Below, piece after piece: positions 16,536 to 24,349 of a stretch of DNA of 64,000 nt. The stretch comes from Arthrobacter sp. M2012083. Lineage in GTDB: Bacteria; Actinomycetota; Actinomycetes; Actinomycetales; Micrococcaceae. The notes under the pieces are model-generated. The model ran no database searches. It worked only from the letters and a program-made list of their open reading frames with translations, and was not told the origin of the DNA. A program made the position numbers and the translations under genes. The DNA lies in the NCBI RefSeq assembly GCF_000281065.1, contig NZ_AKKK01000001.1:62001-126000 (forward strand), in the 5' to 3' direction. Every line of letters starts with the position of its first letter. The stretch's first letter is position 1.

Positions 16536-17410
16536 TGCGCGGCAAACTCGACCATATGGTCAACTCTGCCCTGAGCTCCGGCTCGGCTGTTCCGGCCTTC
16601 ACCTGCTACGACTTCACCACCGCCCTGGCTGTTGTTTCGGCGGCGGAGGAAGCCCGGCTCGGCGTGATCCTGCTCGTCGCTCCGAAGACCGCGTCCACGC
16701 CCAATGGCCTGCGCCTCATCGCGGCCCTTCGCGGCTTGGCCGACGACGCCAGCGTCCCGGTCTCGGTGCAGTTGGACCATGCCTCGGACCTCCGGGTCAT
16801 CCTGGAATCCGTGACAGCCGGTGCGGATGCGGTGCTCGCTGACGGCTCATCCTTGCCCTATGAGGCGAACATTGCACTGGTCCGTAAAGTCCGTGCCGCG
16901 CTTGACGCGGCCGGCGCTGCCGACGTCGTGATTGAGGCGGAGTTGGGCGGCCTAGCGGGCGACGAGGACAAGGCCTTTGGCGCCGAAGGTGCAGCGCACG
17001 ACGCCGGAACGTCCGTTGCGGGACTCACCAACCTGGCACAGGTGGCCGGCTTTGTTGAGCGCACCGGTGCCCAGCTACTGGCCGTCGCCGTGGGCAACGT
17101 GCATGGGAAGTACAAGGGCGAGCCAAACATCCGTTGGGACGTACTGCAGGAAGTTGCTGCAAAGACGGAGGTGCCACTGGTGCTCCACGGAGCCTCCGGC
17201 ATCCCTGCCGGGGAGTTGGCAAAAGCTCCCTCAATGCGCGTTGGGAAGGTGAACTTCAACACGGAACTGCGGACCGGCATCCTGGCGACGCTGGAGTCGG
17301 AAACCGCAGCCCACCGGGCCGATGGCGAGAATCTGCAAGGGTTGTTGGCCCGATGGAATGGCTCGGCTGCAACTTTTGCGGGCGCCACACTGGAGTTGCT
17401 CAGCGCCTGA
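16535..17410 (+). CDS. Class II fructose-bisphosphate aldolase family enzyme
   Basis: Encodes 291 residues and the TIM-barrel Zn aldolase motifs: VQLDHASD (catalytic Asp and Zn-His), EAELGGLAGDED (Glu), AVGNVHGKY (Zn-His) and LHGASGIP (Zn-His). The ligand set looks intact, so an active metal aldolase is expected. It resembles GatY/KbaY/FbaA rather than OtnC, which belongs to the different class II aldolase/adducin family usually found beside OtnK. It could cleave the phosphorylated C4 or larger acid, or another phosphorylated sugar. The real substrate is an open point. It is the last gene of the operon, coupled to the permease. Confidence 0.88.
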   Translation: MRGKLDHMVNSALSSGSAVPAFTCYDFTTALAVVSAAEEARLGVILLVAPKTASTPNGLRLIAALRGLADDASVPVSVQLDHASDLRVILESVTAGADAVLADGSSLPYEANIALVRKVRAALDAAGAADVVIEAELGGLAGDEDKAFGAEGAAHDAGTSVAGLTNLAQVAGFVERTGAQLLAVAVGNVHGKYKGEPNIRWDVLQEVAAKTEVPLVLHGASGIPAGELAKAPSMRVGKVNFNTELRTGILATLESETAAHRADGENLQGLLARWNGSAATFAGATLELLSA

Positions 17411-17461
17411 CGGGCAGCGCGGCAACCAAGTAAGGCAACCAGGGAGGCTAGGATCAAAAAC

Positions 17462-17854
17462 ATGATCCTGGCCTCCCTGATTTTTGCGACGATCGCCGCC
17501 CTGCTCCACGTCTACATCTTCACCATGGAGTCCATTACCTGGACACAGCCCAAAACCTGGAAGACCTTCAGCATCACCTCCCAGGCCGACGCGGAAACCA
17601 CCAAACCGCTCGCGTACAACCAAGGTTTTTACAACCTCTTCCTGGCCGTAGGCGCTCTGATCGGCATTGTTGCAGTGGCTATGGGTGCGCCCCAAGTGGG
17701 CTGGACCCTTGTCTTCAGCAGCTGCGGTTCCATGCTCCTGGCCGCGCTCGTGCTCGCAGCAAGCGGCAAAAAGTACCTCCGAGCCGCGGTTCTCCAAGGC
17801 ACCACGCCGCTGCTCGCCGTCGTGCTTGGCGTGCTGGCAGTGACGCTGGGCTAA
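17462..17854 (+). CDS. DUF1304 family membrane protein
   Basis: Encodes 130 residues with four predicted transmembrane helices. It has the DUF1304 hallmark N terminus LHVYIFTMESITW and the motif LAYNQGFYNLFLAVGA. The family has no established biochemical role. It is monocistronic here, 51 nt after the sugar-acid operon and convergent with a VOC-family gene, so a functional link to either is doubtful. Confidence 0.88.
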   Translation: MILASLIFATIAALLHVYIFTMESITWTQPKTWKTFSITSQADAETTKPLAYNQGFYNLFLAVGALIGIVAVAMGAPQVGWTLVFSSCGSMLLAALVLAASGKKYLRAAVLQGTTPLLAVVLGVLAVTLG

Positions 17855-17879
17855 ACCACGTTGGGGTAAGCCAAATGAG

Positions 17880-18299
17880 CTACTGCTCCGGCGGACCATC
17901 CTGGGCCGCGGCCTCGTCCATCCACACAACTTCCCAGTGGTGCCCGTCCAGGTCGCGGAACGCGCGGCTGTACATGAAACCCATGTCCATGGGGTCGTAG
18001 GTTTCGGAACCGCCGGCTTCGAGTGCCTTGGCCGCCAGGTCATCTACTTCCTCACGGCTGTCTGCTGAAATGGCGACGATGGCAGCCGTCGAATTGTGCG
18101 TGTCCGCGATGGGTTGCTTGGTGAATTCGCTGAACTTGGCGTGGGTCAGGAGCATCGCATAGATGGTGTCGCTGAAGACCACGCAGGCGGCGGTCTCGTC
18201 GGTGAAGTTCGGGTTAATGGAGTAGCCAAGGGACGTGTAGAAGGCTTTGGAGGCCTCCAGGTCGCTGACGGGCAGGTTCACGAAAATCGACGTAGTCAT
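17880..18299 (-). CDS. VOC family (glyoxalase/bleomycin-resistance fold) protein
   Basis: Encodes 139 residues, one glyoxalase-like VOC unit beginning MTTSIFVNLPVSDLEASKAFYTSLG. It has the C-terminal D-P-x-G/H-x-W-E pattern in LDGHHWEVVWMD and an acidic region EEVDDLAAKALEAGG before it. It matches the PhnB-like and lactoylglutathione-lyase-related group. A long in-frame N-terminal extension exists but overlaps the divergent acyltransferase promoter region and lacks conservation, so the ATG at 18299 is used. The function is not assignable: it could be metal-dependent isomerase, lyase or binding protein. Confidence 0.87.
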   Translation of the reverse strand: MTTSIFVNLPVSDLEASKAFYTSLGYSINPNFTDETAACVVFSDTIYAMLLTHAKFSEFTKQPIADTHNSTAAIVAISADSREEVDDLAAKALEAGGSETYDPMDMGFMYSRAFRDLDGHHWEVVWMDEAAAQDGPPEQ

Positions 18300-18453
18300 G
18301 CGTCTGATCCTGCCGGTGATTCCCCGACTCGTCCAGAGCCATTTCGAGTTTGTGGACAACCGGCGGGGTTGTCCGCCTTGCCTGCTGGCCCAAGCCCTCC
18401 CACGGGCGGACAATGGAGTCAGCACGCAGGTGCGTGCCCTTGTAGGGAGAACC

Positions 18454-19809
18454 ATGGAGATGGACGCGCATCCTCCCGCCAGCCAGGCAACGGCTGTGCA
18501 ACGGGACCCGGCGATCGACTTCGTTCGATTCATCTGCCTGCTCCTGGTCGTCGCGGCTCACTGCATGATGGTCAGCCCCGTCCTGCACAAGGACGGCACT
18601 GTCACTACCCTGAACGTGCTCATGGAGCAAAGCTGGTTCACCCCAGTGGCATGGGGGCTCATGATTGTGCCGCTTTTCTTCGTCCTGGGCGGCGTGACCG
18701 GACTGCAATCGTGGCGGCGGTTGAAGGCACACGGCGGCACCGGCTTCGACTTCGCCCAATTGCGGCTCCTGCGCCTGGTCCGCCCGGCCATGGCTGTGCT
18801 GGCCGTCATGTGGGGAGGACTGTGGGTCGCGCTGCTGCTTGGTGTCCACCCGCAAGTCATCCAGTTGATGACTGCCGGGGCCGCAATGCCCCTGTGGTTC
18901 CTGGCGGCCTACCTCACGGCCCAACTCAGCATCCCGCTCATGGCCCGGCTTCACGAACGCGTGCCTCTGGTGACTTTCGCCGTGCTCGTGGCGGAGATCA
19001 TCACGGTGGATTCCCTTCGCGGCGCTGTTCCCGTCCTGGCGTTCGCAAACATGATCTTCGTGTGGTGCGCTGTCCAGCAGCTGGGCTTCCTCATGGCTGA
19101 TGGCTTCTTCGAGAAACGTAGTCGCAGCTGGCTTCTTGGTGCCGTGGTTTCCAGTAATCTTCTGCTGGGACTGGTGACCGGCGTGGCTGTGTACCCGGGG
19201 AACATGGTGGTAAACCTGAATCCGCCCAATTTTTGCCTGCTCCTCTTGGGCATTTCCCAGGCGGCGACGCTTCAACTGCTCCACAAGGGCATTTGGTGGA
19301 TCGCGGACCTCCGTTGGGTCCAGGTAGTCATTGCGGTAGCGGGACGGCGATCCATGACCGTCTACCTCTGGCACCTCCCGCTGCTGGTGGGCATGTCCGG
19401 GTTGCTGTTGCTCACCGATGTGCCCAAGCCGTTGGCCGGGACTGCAGAGTGGTGGTGGGCACGGATCCCAGTGTTCTTCGCCGTGCTGGTGCTGCTGATC
19501 CCGGTAGTGTGGCTTTTTGGTCGTTTGGAAGTCCGTCCGACGGCGGCCAGCCACGCGCGGGGACCGTCACGTACCGCTGTGGTGACCGCCGCCGTCGTGG
19601 TTTTAGTCCCTGTGGCGGACGCCGCCTTCAACGGGTTGACCCTTGCCCTGCTAGGTGGGGGAGCGGCATGCTTTGCCCTTTCGGTCCTTTTGCTTGGCAG
19701 GGTTCCGACGCCGGTGCTGACGCGACCCACGCAGGAAGGCGCTGAAATGCGCGGGGGGCGGTGGCACACGTTGCCAGCACCGGATTTACGTGCCAATCTC
19801 GAAACATGA
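18454..19809 (+). CDS. Acyltransferase 3 family integral membrane protein
   Basis: Encodes 451 residues with about ten hydrophobic segments. It has the acyltransferase-3 N-terminal signature RDPAIDFVRFICLLLVVAAHC, where the Arg/Asp and the His in helix 1 are the conserved catalytic elements. It also has HLPLLVGM near the later helices. Such proteins O-acylate cell-surface polysaccharides or other extracytoplasmic glycans. The ATG at 18454 follows GTAGGGAGA; the frame is open much further upstream, but that part reads like noncoding DNA. It ends in an ATGA overlap with the next GNAT-type gene, so the two are translated together. Confidence 0.87.
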   Translation: MEMDAHPPASQATAVQRDPAIDFVRFICLLLVVAAHCMMVSPVLHKDGTVTTLNVLMEQSWFTPVAWGLMIVPLFFVLGGVTGLQSWRRLKAHGGTGFDFAQLRLLRLVRPAMAVLAVMWGGLWVALLLGVHPQVIQLMTAGAAMPLWFLAAYLTAQLSIPLMARLHERVPLVTFAVLVAEIITVDSLRGAVPVLAFANMIFVWCAVQQLGFLMADGFFEKRSRSWLLGAVVSSNLLLGLVTGVAVYPGNMVVNLNPPNFCLLLLGISQAATLQLLHKGIWWIADLRWVQVVIAVAGRRSMTVYLWHLPLLVGMSGLLLLTDVPKPLAGTAEWWWARIPVFFAVLVLLIPVVWLFGRLEVRPTAASHARGPSRTAVVTAAVVVLVPVADAAFNGLTLALLGGGAACFALSVLLLGRVPTPVLTRPTQEGAEMRGGRWHTLPAPDLRANLET

Positions 19810-20162
19810 CCGAGTACACGGATTCACTGGCAGAGTCGTTCCGAGCTGGCGTCACCACGGTGCGCAACGACAAATTTCACCGCTATGAACTGCATGTGGA
19901 CGGTGAGCTGGCCGTGATCTCCCAGTTCATGGACAAGCCCGGTCATATTGATTTCATTCACACTGAAACAAAACCCCGGTTCAGCGGCCAGGGCCTTGCG
20001 AAAGTCTTGGCACACTTTGCGCTGGATGACGTGGTGGCCTCCGGAAAGCGCATCATCCCGCATTGCCCGTACATCGCCGCGTACTTGAAGAAGCACGAGG
20101 GCTACGAGCAGGACGTCGACTGGCCCGCGGAAAAGCCGGTGGGGGAGCCGAATAACGAGTAA
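19806..20162 (+). CDS. GNAT-fold N-acetyltransferase domain protein (YjdJ-like)
   Basis: Encodes 118 residues, a short acetyltransferase-like domain (PF14542 type) with FHRYELHVDGELAVISQF, the acetyl-CoA loop-like KPRFSGQGLAKVLAHFAL and the conserved PHCPYIAAYLKKH ending. These mini-GNAT proteins are widespread in actinobacteria and their substrates are unknown. The start at 19806 overlaps the acyltransferase stop (ATGA), which implies coupling. The C terminus is acidic and Asn-rich. It could be a protein or small-molecule acetylase; no evidence chooses between these. Confidence 0.85.
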   Translation: MTEYTDSLAESFRAGVTTVRNDKFHRYELHVDGELAVISQFMDKPGHIDFIHTETKPRFSGQGLAKVLAHFALDDVVASGKRIIPHCPYIAAYLKKHEGYEQDVDWPAEKPVGEPNNE

Positions 20163-20194
20163 CTTGCCGTTCCCTTCCCTGGGGAACCGTTTCG

Positions 20195-20572
20195 CTAGGG
20201 AAGCAGGTTCCGCTTTCTTTGCCATTGCACTGCGTGCCACAAGAGCAGGGCGGCAGTGATCAGCAACGCAGCCAGGAGTGCATAGGGTGCGTTGGAGAGC
20301 ATGATGAAGTTTATTTGGGCTGTCTGGGCTGACTCGGCGGACTGAGGTTGCGCGGTGCTCACTATTGCGCTGGCCGCCGTAGTGAGGGCCCATAGTCCAA
20401 ACCATGCCAAGGCGGCGTCCAAGGCCCACAAAGCAATGATGAATGGATTGACTTGGACGCGTTTGCGTTCCGGGGCCGGAGTCTCCGGCACGTGGGGGCT
20501 AATGGCGGGCTGGGCGTTGCCATGCTCGTCGATTTCGCGGAAGCCGATTCGCTCGTGGGCGTGGTCCTTCAT
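20195..20572 (-). CDS. Small two-TM membrane protein, unknown function
   Basis: Encodes 125 residues starting MKDHAHERIGFREIDEHGN, a hydrophilic His/Pro-rich N terminus. Two hydrophobic segments follow, FIIALWALDAALAWFGLWAL and MLSNAPYALLAALLITAALLL, and the tail is basic. The ATG at 20572 has a GGGGGA site about 6 nt upstream; a TTG four codons earlier lies inside that site and is less likely. I do not recognise the family. It is monocistronic and divergent from the siderophore operon, so it shares the intergenic region containing the iron box. Confidence 0.7.
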   Translation of the reverse strand: MKDHAHERIGFREIDEHGNAQPAISPHVPETPAPERKRVQVNPFIIALWALDAALAWFGLWALTTAASAIVSTAQPQSAESAQTAQINFIMLSNAPYALLAALLITAALLLWHAVQWQRKRNLLP

Positions 20573-20795
20573 GTGGTCCCCCAACCGTGGGCAGCGGATA
20601 GTCCTAGCACTCTACCCCCTGGAGTTCGGAAGATATCAGGACGGCGCACTGCCCACGAGAGCGTTTGGCGGATGAAAAAAGAGTGCCATATTTTGCACCC
20701 AAAGCAGCCCGAAGAAAAGTCAATGACGTATTTCCGGGCGGCCCAGTCACGAGAAACCGCCTTCTCAGCGAAATACATCACAAAAGTTTGACGGA

Positions 20796-20822
20796 AAGGC
20801 TTACCTAAGTAAGGCTTGCCTT
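20796..20822. promoter_or_regulatory. Candidate DtxR/DmdR iron box in front of the siderophore operon
   Basis: The region holds AAGGCTTACCTAAGTAAGG followed by AAGGC-TT-GCCTT at 20811-20822, and 38 nt later the GTG of the decarboxylase gene. The TTAGG/CCTAA-like halves resemble actinobacterial DtxR/IdeR boxes, and siderophore operons are classic targets. It matches the 19-bp consensus only imperfectly. The remaining 20573-20795 stretch shows no other feature I can support. Confidence 0.6.
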
Positions 20823-20859
20823 GCTAACTAGCGCCCCAACGCAATGGAAGGAAGCTGAC

Positions 20860-22422
20860 GTGACGTCACCTAGTGTCGAAGAGCGGATCGCTCCGGAGCA
20901 GGATTTTGGCTCCAAAGTGGAACTGGCCCTCGCTGCCACAAACCAACTGTTCAACGCACGAAATTCACCCAGTTACGTCGCTCAGGTTCTTCAGGGGGTC
21001 AATGCGGTCTCAACAAAAGTTCAGCGGACCGCCCAGCCGTTCACCGGCGTCGGGCATGCGGAACTGAAGGCCAAGGTTGGTGCGGTGGATCTTGAACGCC
21101 CGCTGCCGGACACGGCTGCGGCTCTGGAGGAGCTCGAGGAGCTCTACCTCAAGGACGCCATCTACTTCCACGATTCCCGCTACGCGGCGCACCTCAACTG
21201 CCCGGTTGTCATTCCGGCCCTGGTTGGCGAAGCCGTGCTCTCGGCAGTGAACTCCTCCATGGACACCTGGGACCAGAGCGCCGGTGCCACCATGATCGAA
21301 CGCCGCCTCATCGATTGGACCGCCGAGCGGATCGGTTTTACGGAAGATGCCGACGGCGTGTTCACGTCCGGTGGCAGCCAGTCCAACTTCCAGGCCCTGC
21401 TGATTGCCCGGAATCATGCCGTAGCCAAGCTGCGGGCCGCGAATGGGGACGCGCGCCTGCCGCACCTGCTTGACCGGCTCCGGATCTTCACGTCCGTGGA
21501 CAGCCACTTCAGCATCCAGAAGTCTGCCTCCATGCTGGGCCTGGGCTTCGATGCCGTCATCGCAGTGCCCACCACCGAAGACCACCGCATGGACCCCACC
21601 GGGCTCGCTACTGCTTTGGCGGAAGCGCACGACGCCGGGCTGGTACCGATGGCGGTTGTGGCAACTGCCGGGACAACGGACTTCGGTTCGGTTGACCCGC
21701 TGTCCGAAATGGCCGCCTTGGTCCGCGCCTACGATTCCTGGTTGCATGTGGACGGCGCCTACGGCGGAGGGCTCATCGTTTCCGGAAGGCACCGTCACCT
21801 CCTGGACGGGATCCACTTGGCGGATTCCATTACAGTGGACTTCCACAAGACCTTCTTCCAGCCCGTCAGCTCCAGCGCTGTCCTGGTCCGCAACGGCTCC
21901 ATGATGGGCCACGTCACCTACTATGCGGATTACCTGAACCCGGAGAGTGCGGCGAAGGCCGAGATCCCCAACCAGGTGGATAAGAGCATCCAAACCACCC
22001 GCCGTTTCGATGCACTGAAGCTGTGGCTGACCCTCCGCATCATGGGTGCTGACGCGATCGGCGCTCTCTTCGACGAAGCGATCGACCTCGCCGCCCGTGT
22101 AGGAACTTTGCTGGCCGACGATGCTGAGTTCGAGCTTGCTGCAGCACCGCAGCTGAGCACCCTGGTCTTCCGGTACCGCCCTGTGGTTGATGGTGCAGCC
22201 CTCGATGAAGATGCTGCCGACGTCCTCAACCCCGCTATCCGGGCCGCGATCTTCGCTTCCGGAGAGGCCGTTGTTGCCGGCACCAAGGTGGCTGGCCGCC
22301 ACTACCTCAAATTCACCCTCCTCAACGCCGAGGCGAGCCTGAGGGACATCCAGGAAATCATCGAACTTATCCGCCGTACGGGCGACAACCTGCTGGCGAG
22401 CACCATGGAGGCTGCAGCATGA
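20860..22422 (+). CDS. desA: PLP-dependent lysine/diamine decarboxylase, DesA-like (siderophore biosynthesis)
   Basis: Encodes 520 residues of the group II PLP decarboxylase family. The cofactor Lys330 lies in TVDFHKTFFQP, with LHVDGAYGG upstream and the substrate region SGGSQSNFQALL. It starts at GTG 20860 after GGAAGGAAGC. It decarboxylates L-lysine to cadaverine (or ornithine to putrescine), the first step of desferrioxamine-type siderophore assembly. Its stop overlaps the next start by 4 nt (ATGA), and all four genes form one operon. Iron repression through the upstream box is expected. Cadaverine rather than putrescine is inferred from the common desferrioxamine E pathway. Confidence 0.92.
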   Translation: MTSPSVEERIAPEQDFGSKVELALAATNQLFNARNSPSYVAQVLQGVNAVSTKVQRTAQPFTGVGHAELKAKVGAVDLERPLPDTAAALEELEELYLKDAIYFHDSRYAAHLNCPVVIPALVGEAVLSAVNSSMDTWDQSAGATMIERRLIDWTAERIGFTEDADGVFTSGGSQSNFQALLIARNHAVAKLRAANGDARLPHLLDRLRIFTSVDSHFSIQKSASMLGLGFDAVIAVPTTEDHRMDPTGLATALAEAHDAGLVPMAVVATAGTTDFGSVDPLSEMAALVRAYDSWLHVDGAYGGGLIVSGRHRHLLDGIHLADSITVDFHKTFFQPVSSSAVLVRNGSMMGHVTYYADYLNPESAAKAEIPNQVDKSIQTTRRFDALKLWLTLRIMGADAIGALFDEAIDLAARVGTLLADDAEFELAAAPQLSTLVFRYRPVVDGAALDEDAADVLNPAIRAAIFASGEAVVAGTKVAGRHYLKFTLLNAEASLRDIQEIIELIRRTGDNLLASTMEAAA

Positions 22423-23762
22423 GCACCCAAGACAACGGCAAGATTTACGACGTTGCAGGCATCGGCGTCGGGCCTTTCAACTTGGGCCTGGCCGCGCTGA
22501 GCGAGCCGGTGGACAACCTCCACTGCGTTTTCCTTGACCGCCGCGAGTCCTTCGACTGGCACCCCGGCATGATGTTGGAGCCGGCGCACCTGCAGGTACC
22601 GTTCATGGCGGACCTGGTGACGCTCGCCGACCCGACGTCGCCGTTCTCGTTCCTGAACTTCCTGAAGCAGACCGGCCGCTTGTACCGCTTCTATATCCGC
22701 GAGAACTTCTACCCGCTGCGCGCCGAGTACAACCAGTATTGCCAGTGGGTGGCCGGCCAGCTTGAGTCCGTTCGTTTTAGCACGGATGTGCTGGATGTGA
22801 CGTACGACGACGGCGTGTACCGGCTTTCGGTACAGGGCCCGGGGGGTGCTGAGGTGCTTCGCGCCCGCAAGCTGGTCCTGGGCACCGGCACCTCTCCGTA
22901 TGTCCCGGACTCTTGTGCAGGAATAGTCGACGCCGGTGGACTTGTCCTCCACAACGCCGATTACCTGTCGAGGAAGAGTGAGCTGCAGTCCAAGCGCAGC
23001 ATCACCATCGTGGGCAGTGGTCAGAGCGCTGCGGAGCTGTACTACGAGTTGCTGCAAGAAATTGATGTCTACGGCTACCAGCTCAACTGGGTCACGCGTT
23101 CGGGCCGATTCTTCCCGCTGGAGTACACCAAGCTCACGCTCGAGATGACCTCGCCGGAGTACGTTGACTACTTCCACTCACTGCCGGGCGAGCAGCGGGA
23201 TTCGCTGATCAAGAGCCAAAAGAACCTGTACAAGGGCATCAACTCGGACCTGATTGACGACATCTACGATCTCCTTTACACCAAGAGCCTCTCCGGCATG
23301 GTGGACACCCAGCTGCATACTCACTCGTCGCTCACCGCCGCAGACTGGGATGCCGCCACCGGCACGCACACCCTCCAGTTGCACCATGAGGAACATGGCC
23401 GCGACTACTCTTTGGAGTCCGAGGCCGTGGTCCTCGCGACCGGCTATACCTACAAGGAGCCCGCCTTCCTGGCGGGCATCCAGGACCGGATCCGTCGCGA
23501 TGCCAAGGGCCGCTTTGACGTTGAGCGGAATTATGGGACCGGCGTGGAACCGGGTGAAATCTTCGTCCAAAACGCCGAACTGCACACGCACGGTTTCGTC
23601 ACTCCGGACCTCGGCATGGCCGCCTACCGTAATTCATGCATCCTCCGCGAAATCACCGGGCGCGAGGTTTACCCGATCGAGCGCAGCATCGCGTTCCAGC
23701 AGTTCGGCGCTCCGACCCCAGTCACTGCACCCGTCCCCGAAACCGCTGGAGCCACCGTATGA
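22419..23762 (+). CDS. desB: L-lysine/diamine N6-hydroxylase (DesB-like FAD monooxygenase)
   Basis: Encodes 447 residues of the SidA/IucD/PvdA N-hydroxylating family. The FAD site GIGVGPFNLGLAAL is near the N terminus. The NADPH site VGSGQSAAE lies mid-protein, and the ATGYTYKEP motif is near the C terminus. It hydroxylates cadaverine (DesB in Streptomyces) using NADPH and O2 to N-hydroxycadaverine. Its position is second in the operon, with ATGA overlap to the decarboxylase and overlap to the acyltransferase gene, which guarantees coupled translation. Lysine itself as substrate (IucD-like) is possible but less consistent with the preceding decarboxylase. Confidence 0.92.
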   Translation: MSTQDNGKIYDVAGIGVGPFNLGLAALSEPVDNLHCVFLDRRESFDWHPGMMLEPAHLQVPFMADLVTLADPTSPFSFLNFLKQTGRLYRFYIRENFYPLRAEYNQYCQWVAGQLESVRFSTDVLDVTYDDGVYRLSVQGPGGAEVLRARKLVLGTGTSPYVPDSCAGIVDAGGLVLHNADYLSRKSELQSKRSITIVGSGQSAAELYYELLQEIDVYGYQLNWVTRSGRFFPLEYTKLTLEMTSPEYVDYFHSLPGEQRDSLIKSQKNLYKGINSDLIDDIYDLLYTKSLSGMVDTQLHTHSSLTAADWDAATGTHTLQLHHEEHGRDYSLESEAVVLATGYTYKEPAFLAGIQDRIRRDAKGRFDVERNYGTGVEPGEIFVQNAELHTHGFVTPDLGMAAYRNSCILREITGREVYPIERSIAFQQFGAPTPVTAPVPETAGATV

Positions 23763-24349
23763 GCTTCACCTTCCGGCCCGTTGATCCCGTAGCGGACGCG
23801 CCTATCCTCCACGGCTGGGTGAGCCAGGAGTACGCGCGATTCTGGGGAATGGTTTCGGCCACCGAACAGGACGTCGTAGAGGAATACTCCAAGATCGCCG
23901 AATCGGGCCATCACCAAGCGTTCCTGGGGCTCGACGACGGCGTCCCCGCTTTCCTGATGGAGCGGTACCGCCCGGAGTCATCGCCGTTGGCGGACGTTTA
24001 CGAGGTCCAGCACGGTGACGTCGGCATGCACCTCCTGGTGTCACCGCCCAATGGCGAGCCGCAGCCTGGTTTCACCACCGCCGTCATGCAGTCTGTCATG
24101 ACTGAACTGTTCGCCGACCCGGCAAACCGGCGGGTGGTCGTCGAGCCCGACGCCCGCAACCACAAGATCCATGTCCTGAATGAGAAGGTGGGTTTCAGGC
24201 CGCACGGCGTGGTGACCCTTCCCGCCGTCGACCCCGCCGAGGACCACAAGCAGGGGCTGCTCAGCTTCTGCACCCGCGAGGATTTCCTCGCGACCCTGAC
24301 CCCGATTCTGGCCGCGCCTGCCGCGGCGACCAGAGGAGAATCCCTGTGA
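23759..24349 (+). CDS. desC: GNAT N-acyltransferase of siderophore biosynthesis (DesC-like)
   Basis: Encodes 196 residues, an IucB/AlcB-type acetyltransferase starting MSFTFRPVDPVADAPILHGW. It has EVQHGDVGMHLLV and the characteristic VVEPDARNHKIHVLNEKVGF close to the C terminus. It transfers succinyl-CoA or acetyl-CoA to the N-hydroxylated diamine. The ATG at 23759 overlaps the hydroxylase stop; the frame extends upstream, but that part reads across the previous gene. The acyl donor cannot be decided from sequence, since Streptomyces DesC uses either. Confidence 0.92.
   Translation: MSFTFRPVDPVADAPILHGWVSQEYARFWGMVSATEQDVVEEYSKIAESGHHQAFLGLDDGVPAFLMERYRPESSPLADVYEVQHGDVGMHLLVSPPNGEPQPGFTTAVMQSVMTELFADPANRRVVVEPDARNHKIHVLNEKVGFRPHGVVTLPAVDPAEDHKQGLLSFCTREDFLATLTPILAAPAAATRGESL

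Noticed and set aside
18214..19554. A 446-codon minus-strand frame across the acyltransferase
   Set aside because: It is a shadow of the membrane protein gene, with a His/Gln/Glu-rich, non-folded composition and no motif.
21010..22302. A 430-codon minus-strand frame across desA
   Set aside because: It is a shadow of the PLP decarboxylase gene in another frame; no family match is visible.
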